A DNA stretch of 64,000 nt, from positions 1 through 64,000 of the forward strand of contig REAR01000060.1 of the NCBI GenBank assembly GCA_004295245.1. The letters are read 5' to 3'. Shown one piece after another: positions 53,932-62,054 of the stretch (the stretch's first letter is position 1; each line of letters begins with the position of its first letter). The position numbers and the translations under genes were made by a program. The notes beneath the pieces were generated by a model, which was given only the letters and a program-made list of their open reading frames with translations, made no database searches and was not told the origin of the DNA. This DNA is from Sphingobacteriales bacterium. Lineage in GTDB: Bacteria > Bacteroidota > Bacteroidia > Chitinophagales > Chitinophagaceae.

Positions 53932-56901
53932 ATGAATAGAAAATTTTTCAGTTTTGTGGTTGTAATGGTTTGCATTTTAAAAACCGGGGTATTGCCTGCG
54001 CAAATACCTGCGCTTACTTTTGACCTTAAGAAACCACAGAAATTTGAAAACCGCAAATTGGGCAGCGAGAAAAACGTGGATAAGAAGTTTACGGCCCCCC
54101 GCCGGTTTATGCAAAACACCATTACCCATTACAATTACTATTTTAACGCCAATGAAAAAATTAAAGAAATTGTAGCCCGTGCCAAAACGGAGTTTAAAGA
54201 CGATTATACTCAATTGCTGCCTTTTTATAACTACACCTTAGATGCTACCAGCAAACAAAAACAAGAGATAGATTCTGTTTTATACAAAGCCACCGCTGGC
54301 ATTTTACTGCATGATTTGCGCAATAGCTGGATTGATAATTTATACTTGCTAATGGGGCAGGCCTATCATTACCGTAAAGACTTTGACTCGGCCCTGCAAA
54401 CTTTTCAGTTTGTAAACTATGCGTTCTCTCCAAAAGAAAAAGATGGTTACGATAAAGTAATTGGCAGCAACTCTAATGAGAAGGGCAATGTTTTTTCTAT
54501 TGCCACTAAAGAAAAAAATGGCGTGGTGCAAAAAGTATTCAGCACCCCACCCAGCCGCAATGAGTCTTTTATATGGCAAATAAAAAATTATCTGGCCAAT
54601 AATGAAATAGCAGAAGCCGCGGGTATGATTCAAACCCTTAAAACCGATCCTGTTTTTCCGGCAAGGCTTTATACCGATTTAGAAGAAGTGCAAGCCTATT
54701 ATTTTTACAAGCAAGAAATGTATGATAGTGCTGCTGTGCATTTAGAAAAAGCATTACCCAACGCAACAGACCAGCAAGAACGTGCCCGTTGGGAATACCT
54801 GATTGCGCAACTACACGAACGAAGCAAAAACAAAGAAGCCGCCAAAGAGTTTTATGGCAAAGCCATTAGGCATACCATTGACCCTGTATTAGAAGTGTAT
54901 GCCCTGCTTAACAATATACGGCAAGATCAGGGCAATGATGCAAAAGCGTTGCAAAATGCCATTGACGATTTGTTGAAAATGGGCCGCCGCGATAAATATT
55001 TAAACTACCGCGATATTATTTACTACACGGCCGCACAAATGGAGTTGGATAGAAATAATAAAGAAGCGGCCCGTGGCTATTTGGCAAAAAGTGTAAAGTA
55101 TAGCATTAATAACCCACCGCAAAAATCAGCTTCGTTTTTACAATTAGGTAATATGGCCTTTACAGAAAAAGAATTTCTGCTGGCAAAAAATTATTACGAT
55201 AGTGTGGATGCAAGCCTGGTAGCAGATACTAATAAAGCTGTTTTTACCAATAGAAAAGAAGCCTTGGGCGGCATAGCCTTGCAACAGGGTGTTATTACAA
55301 GGCAAGACAGCCTACAAACCCTGGCGCGGCTGCCACAAACAGAACGGGATGTTATTATAAAGAAAACCCTAAAGCAGTTGCGCAAAGCACAGGGTTTAAA
55401 AGATGAAGAACCTTCTTTAGGTGCCGTAAACCCTGCATTTACAGGTAATAACAATATTGCTCCGGCAGATATATTTAATACCAACGATAAAGGCGATTGG
55501 TATTTTTATAACAACGCATTAAAAAGCCGGGGTGCTACTGAGTTTAAAGCAAAATGGGGCAGCAGGCCTAATGTAGATAATTGGAGGCGCAGCAGTTTAA
55601 TGGCTCAGCAGCAACTGGCACAAGGTGGCAAGGCCGATGATAATATTGGGCTTAACCCTGCACTTATAAGCAATAACCAGTTAAAAGAACTTTCTTTTGA
55701 AAGCTTGTTGAGTAATTTGCCATTAACCGAAGCGCAATTAAAAACTTCTAACGACTCTATACTACAAGCGCAGTTTAATTTAGGCATGGCTTTTCAGGAA
55801 GGGCTGGAAGATTATAACAGTGCGGTAGCCGCTTATGAAAAATTATTGCAACGTTTTCCTGGCGCACCGGTTGAAGAAGCCACCTTATTTAATCTTTATT
55901 ACTGCTATAAAAAGTTGGGCGATGTGCAACGCATGGCACAAATAAAACGCATTTTAGAAACCAGGTACAGTAATGGTAAATTAACGGCTATTATAAAAAA
56001 TCCGGCAGCAGCTGATACCTTGAACAAAGAAAAAGGAGCCCGCCTGTACGATGAAATTTACACACAGTTTATAGAAGGCAATTTTGAAGCAGCTATTGCC
56101 AAAAAGAAATTGGCAGATAGCCTTTACGGCAAAAGTTATTGGACGCCGCAACTATTATACATACAAGCAGTTTACCACATAAAGGAAAGAGACGATGTAA
56201 GCGCCACAGATGTGTTAGGCAAACTTGTTAATAATTTTCAAGGCACACCCATGAGCACCAAAGCTCAAAATCTTTTAAACGTACTCAGCCGCCGGCAAGA
56301 GATAGAAGACTATCTCACTAAACTGCAAATAGAACGTCCTAAAGAAGATTCTATAAACACATTGCTTGATACTGTGTCAGTAGTTAAGAAACCTGTTGTT
56401 ACGCCTCAACCACCAACGGTAATAGCCAATAAGCAAGCAGAGAATAAACCGGTAACAGTAGTGCCACCTGTAGCAGTTATAAAAAAGGATACGATACAAA
56501 ATAAAACAGCATTTGCATTGGCCTATAACCACAATGCAGCACAGCAACATTTAGCTGTATTGGTAATGGACAAAGTAGACCCCGTGTATGTAAACGAAGC
56601 TAAAAACGCCTTTGTACGCTATCACAGAGAGCGGTATTATAACCAGGGTTTAGAAACCACACCGCTGATGTTAACAGATGATATTCGGTTTTTAACCATC
56701 GGTAAGTTTGCAGATGCCACCGCCGCTGCAGATTACGTTGATAAAACAAAAAAATTAACGGCCACCGATATCATTCCCTGGATGCCTGCCGCTAAATACA
56801 GTTTTGTTATTATTACCGAGGCTAATTTAGAACTGTTAAAAAACCGGAAAGACCTGCCCGATTATAAAAAATTCATTCAGCAATATTACCCGGGTTTATA
56901 G
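53932..56901 (+). CDS. porW: PorW/SprE-like TPR protein of type IX secretion
   Basis: 989 aa from the ATG at 53932 (MNRKFFSFVV). A TTG four codons upstream is a weaker start. A signal peptide is followed by long helical TPR-type repeats (QAYHYRKDFDSALQTFQFV, AYYFYKQEMYDSAAVHLEKAL, FNLGMAFQEGLEDYNSAVAAYEKLL). The conserved N-terminal NYYFNANEKIKE and the C-terminal YYNQGLETTPLMLTDDIRFLTIGKF are those of SprE/PorW, which links the secretion ring to the translocon and gliding. The cysteine of a lipobox is not evident near cleavage. PBP1A follows on the same strand. Confidence 0.88.
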   Translation: MNRKFFSFVVVMVCILKTGVLPAQIPALTFDLKKPQKFENRKLGSEKNVDKKFTAPRRFMQNTITHYNYYFNANEKIKEIVARAKTEFKDDYTQLLPFYNYTLDATSKQKQEIDSVLYKATAGILLHDLRNSWIDNLYLLMGQAYHYRKDFDSALQTFQFVNYAFSPKEKDGYDKVIGSNSNEKGNVFSIATKEKNGVVQKVFSTPPSRNESFIWQIKNYLANNEIAEAAGMIQTLKTDPVFPARLYTDLEEVQAYYFYKQEMYDSAAVHLEKALPNATDQQERARWEYLIAQLHERSKNKEAAKEFYGKAIRHTIDPVLEVYALLNNIRQDQGNDAKALQNAIDDLLKMGRRDKYLNYRDIIYYTAAQMELDRNNKEAARGYLAKSVKYSINNPPQKSASFLQLGNMAFTEKEFLLAKNYYDSVDASLVADTNKAVFTNRKEALGGIALQQGVITRQDSLQTLARLPQTERDVIIKKTLKQLRKAQGLKDEEPSLGAVNPAFTGNNNIAPADIFNTNDKGDWYFYNNALKSRGATEFKAKWGSRPNVDNWRRSSLMAQQQLAQGGKADDNIGLNPALISNNQLKELSFESLLSNLPLTEAQLKTSNDSILQAQFNLGMAFQEGLEDYNSAVAAYEKLLQRFPGAPVEEATLFNLYYCYKKLGDVQRMAQIKRILETRYSNGKLTAIIKNPAAADTLNKEKGARLYDEIYTQFIEGNFEAAIAKKKLADSLYGKSYWTPQLLYIQAVYHIKERDDVSATDVLGKLVNNFQGTPMSTKAQNLLNVLSRRQEIEDYLTKLQIERPKEDSINTLLDTVSVVKKPVVTPQPPTVIANKQAENKPVTVVPPVAVIKKDTIQNKTAFALAYNHNAAQQHLAVLVMDKVDPVYVNEAKNAFVRYHRERYYNQGLETTPLMLTDDIRFLTIGKFADATAAADYVDKTKKLTATDIIPWMPAAKYSFVIITEANLELLKNRKDLPDYKKFIQQYYPGL

Positions 56902-56904
56902 TTA

Positions 56905-56955
56905 GGTACCAGCATTTGTTTTTTATGGCGCCATCCTTGCGTCGCACACTTCAGC
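56905..56955. repeat. palindromic intergenic repeat, left-arm copy (R19)
   Basis: Outer end GGTACCAGCA begins 3 bases after the porW stop, and arm CTTGCGTCGCACACTTCAGC is at 56936-56955. It lies in the spacer before PBP1A. Confidence 0.8.
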
Positions 56956-57074
56956 AGCATTTATCTGTAGCAGCAATACAAAGCCCGCACTAACAAAACT
57001 TTAATTACAGAAAACTGCTTATTTATTACTTTCGGGTAAGATTTTTGCATACCTCAATACCTCAACTCAATTTT

Positions 57075-59507
57075 ATGAGCAAGCCTGTTAAAATTTTCTG
57101 GAAGATAGCTGCCTGGGGCACTGGGCTATTTGTATTGCTTTTAATACTCATCAACTTTGGCGTGTTTGGAGAAATGCCTTCTTTAAAAGAATTAGAAAAC
57201 CCTTCTGTTTTGCAAGCCACAGAAATATATGCCGCTGATGGTACGCTTATGGGTAAATTCTACCGAGACCGTGGTAACCGCAGTAATGTAGATTTTAAAG
57301 ATATCTCAACCAATGCAATTAACGCACTGGTGGCAACAGAGGATGAACGCTTTTACGAGCACTCAGGCATTGATGGTAAAAGTGTTTTACGGGCAGTAGC
57401 TTTTTTAGGCACTAAAGGTGGCGGAAGCACTATCACGCAGCAGTTAGCGCTAAATATGTTTGATGAAAGATCGTCTAACCCTATTGCAAGAGTCATTCAA
57501 AAATTAAAAGAATGGATTATAGCCATTAAATTAGAACGCAATTTTACCAAAGAAGAAATACTGGCGCTATATCTTAACGTAGTTCCATTTAGTGATAATG
57601 TATATGGCATCAGAAATGCCTCACTCACCTTTTTTCAAAAAGAACCCTACCGCTTAAATATTGAAGAAGCCGCAGTATTAATTGGTATGGTAAACGGCCC
57701 CTCTCTTTTTAACCCACGCAGAAATCCTAAATCTGCATTGGATAGAAGAAATCATGTTATTAATAAAATGAGTGAAAACAGGTATATCTCAGATGTTGAG
57801 GCTAAAAAAATTAAGATAAAACCTATTACACTTAATTACAAAAAGCAAGATGAAAATGCCGGGCTGGCTCCTTATTTCAGAGAAGAACTACGTGATGAAA
57901 TAAAGAAATGGTGCAAAGAACATGAAAACCCTGTTACCGGAAAACCCTACGATATTTACAAAGATGGTTTACGCATTTACACAACCATCAATCCCCGCAT
58001 GCAATTATATGCAGAAGAAGCAGTGGCTCGCCACATGCCCACACTTCAAAAAGTATTAAGCAGTCAGTCTTCTGTAAAAAGCGGCCGCGTTTGGGAAGAT
58101 TATAAAAAGGTATTAGACGCCGCCATGAAAAATAGCGATCGCTGGAAGAATATGAAAGAAGACGGCATCAGCGAAGCAGAAATACGACAGTCTTTTACAA
58201 AAAAAACTTCCATGAAGGTATTTGCATGGAATAGTCGTCGCGAAAAAGATACCGTAATGACACCGCTGGATTCAATCAAATACCACAAGCAAATGCTGCA
58301 AACATCTTTTATGGTAATGGATCCTATTACCGGCGAAGTAAAAGCATGGGTAGGCGGCATCGATTTTAAAAACTTTAAATACGATCACGTTAATCTAAAC
58401 ACGAAACGGCAGGTTGGTTCTTCCATCAAACCATTTTTATATTGCCAGGCTATTGAAGAAGCCGGGTTTTCTCCAGAAACACCCTGCGAACGGGTAGCTC
58501 AAAATTTTCCCGGTTACGGAATGGTACCTGCTAAGGCCGTTTGCAAAGGTGGTAGCATGACCATGGCTTCTGCCATAACCTATTCTGATAACTGCGCCAC
58601 CGCTTATATTATGAAGCAGGTAACACCCAAACGCTTTGCCGATTTTCTGCAACAAATAAATATTCAAACCAAGGTAGAACCCTATCCTTCTATTTGTTTA
58701 GGCTCTTGTGATTTAAGTATGTTTGAAATGCTATGGGGGTATACCATGTTTGCCAATCGCGGCATTAGCACCAAACCCATTTATATTACGCGTATTGAAG
58801 ATAGAAATGGAAATGTGTTACAAAGTTTTCAAACAAAAATGGGTCAGGTAATCAGCGAGCCCGCTGCCTATACAATGACCCGCATGTTACAAGGCCCGGT
58901 TGATTATGGTACTGCTAAAGGATTGCGTGCCCGTTTAGGTGCTTTAGAAATGTGTGGTAAAACAGGTACCACCAATGATAACAGCGATGCCTGGTTTATG
59001 GGCTTTACACCACAATTATTAGGCGGCACCTGGATAGGTTGCGATGATCGGTTTATACGTTTAGAAAGTGGCTTGGGTTATGGCGGACAAGCAGCCCGTC
59101 CCATTTGGGAATATTTTTTTGAAAAAGTATACAACGATAAAACATTGGGCATAACAAGAGACGCAACTTTTATGAAGCCCGAAAATTTAACCAACGAAAT
59201 GTTGATGGATTATGATCCGCTGATTGATAAAACACCACCTCCGGGTGCTGAAGGAACCGATCAAATGGGCGGCAATGCCGATGATTATATTAATTTTAAT
59301 CAAGACACTAATAATGTTCCGGTAGAGTCTCAGTTAAGCAACGAAGAGAAAAAAATTCTGGAAGAAGCAAAAAAATCAGAACCTGTAAAAAAAGAAGAGA
59401 AACCTGTAGATAAAGCAGCACCAGTTGCTCCAAAAAAAGATGAAAAAAAGAAAGGCCTGCTCAACCGCCTTTTTGGAAATAAAGATGCCAAAAAAACTGG
59501 TAATTAA
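57075..59507 (+). CDS. penicillin-binding protein 1A (bifunctional)
   Basis: 810 aa from the ATG at 57075 (MSKPVKIFWK), not the TTG ten codons upstream. Polymerises and crosslinks peptidoglycan. It has an N-terminal membrane anchor, then the GT51 glycosyltransferase with EDERFYEHSGID (89-100) and GGSTITQQLALN. The transpeptidase follows with SSIK (Ser449, Lys452), SDN (504-506) and KTG (629-631). The C-terminal tail is Lys/Glu/Pro-rich and ends GLLNRLFGNKDAKK. A TACTTTCG before the start is a candidate -7 element. Confidence 0.94.
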   Translation: MSKPVKIFWKIAAWGTGLFVLLLILINFGVFGEMPSLKELENPSVLQATEIYAADGTLMGKFYRDRGNRSNVDFKDISTNAINALVATEDERFYEHSGIDGKSVLRAVAFLGTKGGGSTITQQLALNMFDERSSNPIARVIQKLKEWIIAIKLERNFTKEEILALYLNVVPFSDNVYGIRNASLTFFQKEPYRLNIEEAAVLIGMVNGPSLFNPRRNPKSALDRRNHVINKMSENRYISDVEAKKIKIKPITLNYKKQDENAGLAPYFREELRDEIKKWCKEHENPVTGKPYDIYKDGLRIYTTINPRMQLYAEEAVARHMPTLQKVLSSQSSVKSGRVWEDYKKVLDAAMKNSDRWKNMKEDGISEAEIRQSFTKKTSMKVFAWNSRREKDTVMTPLDSIKYHKQMLQTSFMVMDPITGEVKAWVGGIDFKNFKYDHVNLNTKRQVGSSIKPFLYCQAIEEAGFSPETPCERVAQNFPGYGMVPAKAVCKGGSMTMASAITYSDNCATAYIMKQVTPKRFADFLQQINIQTKVEPYPSICLGSCDLSMFEMLWGYTMFANRGISTKPIYITRIEDRNGNVLQSFQTKMGQVISEPAAYTMTRMLQGPVDYGTAKGLRARLGALEMCGKTGTTNDNSDAWFMGFTPQLLGGTWIGCDDRFIRLESGLGYGGQAARPIWEYFFEKVYNDKTLGITRDATFMKPENLTNEMLMDYDPLIDKTPPPGAEGTDQMGGNADDYINFNQDTNNVPVESQLSNEEKKILEEAKKSEPVKKEEKPVDKAAPVAPKKDEKKKGLLNRLFGNKDAKKTGN

Positions 59508-59511
59508 TTCT

Positions 59512-59540
59512 AAGCCCCGCCTTGCGGGGCTTTTTTTTAG
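59512..59540 (+). terminator. rho-independent terminator after PBP1A
   Basis: Stem AAGCCCCGC (59512-59520), CTT loop, stem GCGGGGCTT (59524-59532), then a long T tract. A repeat copy begins at 59541, right at its end. Confidence 0.92.
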
Positions 59541-59620
59541 GTTGCCGGCAATAGTATGCTGCTCAGCAACTGTTGCGTCGCACCCTTCAGCTTTTTGTTA
59601 TTAAGCAACCGTTGCCGGCA
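59541..59620. repeat. palindromic repeat reaching into the rsmB-like gene end (R20)
   Basis: Outer end GTTGCCGGCA (59541), arm GTTGCGTCGCACCCTTCAGC (59572-59591), and a second outer-end-like GTTGCCGGCA at 59611-59620. The last 20 bases are coding, giving the C-terminal residues PATVA and the stop of the minus-strand methyltransferase gene. Confidence 0.78.
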
Positions 59621-60779
59621 AAACAAAAAGTGCTGCAAACAAACTATCTGCTTTAATATGATAGCCAGTAAAAATTTGCTGTTTTATCAATTGCAGGTGG
59701 GTCTTTTGCAGTAAATGTGCAACCACCATTTCATTCTCTTGTTTAAAAACAGAACAGGTAATGTATAAGAAGTAGCCGCCGGGCGCCAATGCCGTTACCG
59801 CATTTAAAGCAATGCTCTTTTGCAACTGGCTATATTCACTAATGCAAGAGGGTTTGAAATAAAATAATTGTTCTGGTGTGCGGCTCCAGGTACCACTGCC
59901 ACTACAGGGAGCATCACAAATAATTAGCTGTTGTTGCTTTTGAGGAATGGTGCCACCCGGTTTAGAAAGATCTGTGATTAAAGCATGGTAATTTTTTATG
60001 CCTGCAGTCTCAAATCGTTTTTGCAGGTTCATTAAAATGCTTTGCCGTATATCTGAAACAGTTAATTGTAGTTGTTTTATAATATCAACAGCCATTATGC
60101 TTTTACCACCACTGGCTGCACAGCAATCCCAAACTTTTAAAGCACTATTACCTGCTTTTATTAATTGCAGTAAACTACCGGTTTGCTGAGAGCTGTAATC
60201 CTGTACAACAGCTTCTTTATTTATAGCAATAACAGTTTCTAATTTAGTAGTGGCAGGTAATGCAACGCAATTAGCCTCTAACTCTTTAAATGCAATGCCG
60301 GCTTTTTTTAGTTTTTCAATTACGGATTTATTATATCCCGGGCGTATGCGTATAAATAAATCTGGTTGTTGCAGGCAGGCTGCTGCAATAGCGGAAAGAT
60401 TAACATCAGCACTTAATTCATTCTCATAAGGAAAAATAGTGGCTAATGGTAGCGTAATGCCCAATTGCTGTAATTTATCAGCTATGGGTTGCTCTGTTGT
60501 TTCGTTGAGTGGTGGGGCTAAAGCAGCTAGTATTTCACTGGTTTGTTGCGAACAGATAAATAATGCCGCTACAAGATTGTCTGTGGTTACTGGTTGGGCT
60601 AACAAACGGGCCGCACGGTACCAGCAATAGCATAATTGCGAAATATGTTTACGATCTCTGCCGCCTATTTTTTTATTAGCAGCAAAGATTTTTTTTAAAT
60701 AATTAGCCAATGGTTCTGCACCATTGTATTGATTAATTACCTGTTGGGCAGTATTGCAATAAGAATAGTAACGACTCAC
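59601..60779 (-). CDS. RsmB/NOP2-family rRNA cytosine-C5 methyltransferase
   Basis: 392 aa, SAM-dependent m5C RNA methyltransferase. An N-terminal NusB-like helical region (about 1-150) is followed by the Rossmann domain with AASGGKS for SAM binding and the two cysteines: PC in CDAPCSGSGTWSR and TCS in ITCSVFKQENE, the catalytic one. Start codon is GTG at 60779. It matches the RsmB type, which modifies 16S rRNA C967, although Bacteroidota members vary. The extreme C-terminus overlaps a repeat element. Confidence 0.85.
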   Translation of the reverse strand: MSRYYSYCNTAQQVINQYNGAEPLANYLKKIFAANKKIGGRDRKHISQLCYCWYRAARLLAQPVTTDNLVAALFICSQQTSEILAALAPPLNETTEQPIADKLQQLGITLPLATIFPYENELSADVNLSAIAAACLQQPDLFIRIRPGYNKSVIEKLKKAGIAFKELEANCVALPATTKLETVIAINKEAVVQDYSSQQTGSLLQLIKAGNSALKVWDCCAASGGKSIMAVDIIKQLQLTVSDIRQSILMNLQKRFETAGIKNYHALITDLSKPGGTIPQKQQQLIICDAPCSGSGTWSRTPEQLFYFKPSCISEYSQLQKSIALNAVTALAPGGYFLYITCSVFKQENEMVVAHLLQKTHLQLIKQQIFTGYHIKADSLFAALFVLPATVA

Positions 60780-60851
60780 CCTGCAATATTAATAAGTAAT
60801 TATAAGAACAGCCTGTGTAATTATTGCAACAAGGGCAAAGCTGCTGTTTTA

Positions 60852-60881
60852 ATAAAAAAGCGGGTAGTAGAAACCACCCGC
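60852..60881 (-). terminator. terminator of the transposase-like gene
   Basis: GCGGGT (60860-60865) / ACCCGC (60876-60881), 10-base loop. On the minus strand it is followed by TTTTTTATT. A second hairpin, TTGGTGG / CCACCAA, lies at 60924-60950. Confidence 0.72.
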
Positions 60882-60961
60882 GGTTGACATGAGAAAACTT
60901 GCTTTACTGCCTGCGAACACTTGTTGGTGGCGACAGTAAGAAACCACCAATATTATAAAGG

Positions 60962-61660
60962 TTAAGAAGCTTTTGAAAAGTGTAAGGGCCTCTTATTAAT
61001 TATTCCCATCAATACCTCGTTTATATTTTCGTTACGAAAATTGAAACGAAATTCAGATTCTTTTACATGCAGGGGTAAGGTGCTTTTGTTTAGTCCCCTG
61101 AATTTCAATAAACGATTTTTGGTATTGCTCCAAAAAGCAGTTACCTCATCAGCAGGTGCGGGGTTTTTTAAATTAACGGCTGTATCAATTCTAAAAAGGC
61201 GCCAATTATTAAAATCGGCAATAGCATGATAATGTGTGTAGGCATTTAAGTGAGACTGGTGCTCAGCTGTGGTATCGTGCAGCAATTTCATTCGTTGCAG
61301 TTCATGAATACTGTGTTTGTCAATATCGTTTAAGCGATCTGCGTAAACGTTGCCACCAGCTTTATAAAACCCGTAATACGGATGCAGCGCATCTACCGCT
61401 TCATCGCTTATACTTGTTTTAGCTTGTTTTAATACGGTGCTTTCATGCGCTTGTTGATGGCGATGGTAATGCGGATTTTTTTCTTCGCAAAAGCGGGCAA
61501 TTTGGGTGCGTATGAGCTTGAGGTAATTGTTAATAGTAACCCTGCTTACAAGGGTAATATTAGCAATTTGCGTGGCTGTTAGGTCTTCTGTAAACAGCTG
61601 AATAATTTCATGGCACTGTTTCTCACTTAGGTGAGATCTTTTAATAAGTCTGTTTTTCAT
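60962..61660 (-). CDS. IS1595 (ISXO2)-like transposase-derived protein, probably catalytically dead
   Basis: 232 aa. N-terminal helix-turn-helix (LTATQIANITLVSRVTINNYL, 27-47). The C-terminal segments FWSNTKNRLLKFRGL (176-190) and LHVKESEFRFNFRNEN (197-212) are those of IS1595/ISXO2 transposases, and YYGFYKAGGNVYADRL matches their central VFG-x(n)-GKVY strand. The first catalytic Asp (normally VDESYFG) is not found, the second lies in a changed region, and Thr174 stands where the last acid is expected (normally IESFWS). No terminal inverted repeats or target duplications are visible. Likely a domesticated or inactivated relative. Confidence 0.75.
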   Translation of the reverse strand: MKNRLIKRSHLSEKQCHEIIQLFTEDLTATQIANITLVSRVTINNYLKLIRTQIARFCEEKNPHYHRHQQAHESTVLKQAKTSISDEAVDALHPYYGFYKAGGNVYADRLNDIDKHSIHELQRMKLLHDTTAEHQSHLNAYTHYHAIADFNNWRLFRIDTAVNLKNPAPADEVTAFWSNTKNRLLKFRGLNKSTLPLHVKESEFRFNFRNENINEVLMGIINKRPLHFSKAS

Positions 61661-61965
61661 GGTGTGTTTAATAAGGTTTGCAGTTAAATAATCAGGCTGT
61701 TAAATTCTATCAGCAAACTGGCAGAGAAAATATAATATATATGTACGGGCATTAAAGCTGCTTAATGCCGTATACTAGATTATTTTATAAAATAAGCCAA
61801 TGATTGTTCCACGCAATGGTTGTTTAGGTTTGTATATAAAATCCTGTTTTCTGCAATAATGGACAGTCTGAGGTACTGAAATGTTACAAAAAAAGTAACA
61901 ACGTGCATTATTTAATATTAACGGTAATAAGCGGGTAAGCTGTATTGGGGCTAATTAATAAAAAA
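61661..61965. other. intergenic stretch upstream of the transposase-like gene
   Basis: About 300 AT-rich bases without a gene. It holds the inverted repeat TGTTAC-N7-GTAACA at 61882-61900, a possible operator, and several TTATTTAATATTAA blocks. The promoter of the gene at 61660 should be within the first 100 bases. Confidence 0.4.
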
Positions 61966-62041
61966 ACGCTCAGTTCAATAGTAGCACTACTGTTGAACTG
62001 AGCGTAGCAAGAATGTTGCTGGCAGATACCTTGCTGGTATC
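61966..62041. repeat. variant palindromic repeat, sub-family B, two arms (R21)
   Basis: Left arm ACGCTCAGTTCAA (61966-61978) and inverted right arm TTGAACTGAGCGT (61993-62005) with a 14-base loop. The right arm continues as in the other sub-family B copies to 62011. The outer end CTTGCTGGTAT is at 62030-62040. It lies 13 bases beyond the sucA stop, between sucA and the transposase-like gene. Confidence 0.75.
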
Positions 62042-62054
62042 CTACTGTTATTTA

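Noticed and set aside
60962-61660. An active insertion sequence
   Set aside because: No terminal inverted repeats or target duplications around the gene, and the catalytic acids expected of IS1595 are not found.
1523-62041. The palindromic repeats as a CRISPR array
   Set aside because: Copies are kilobases apart, single, and variable in loop and flanks; no regular spacer series and no cas genes.
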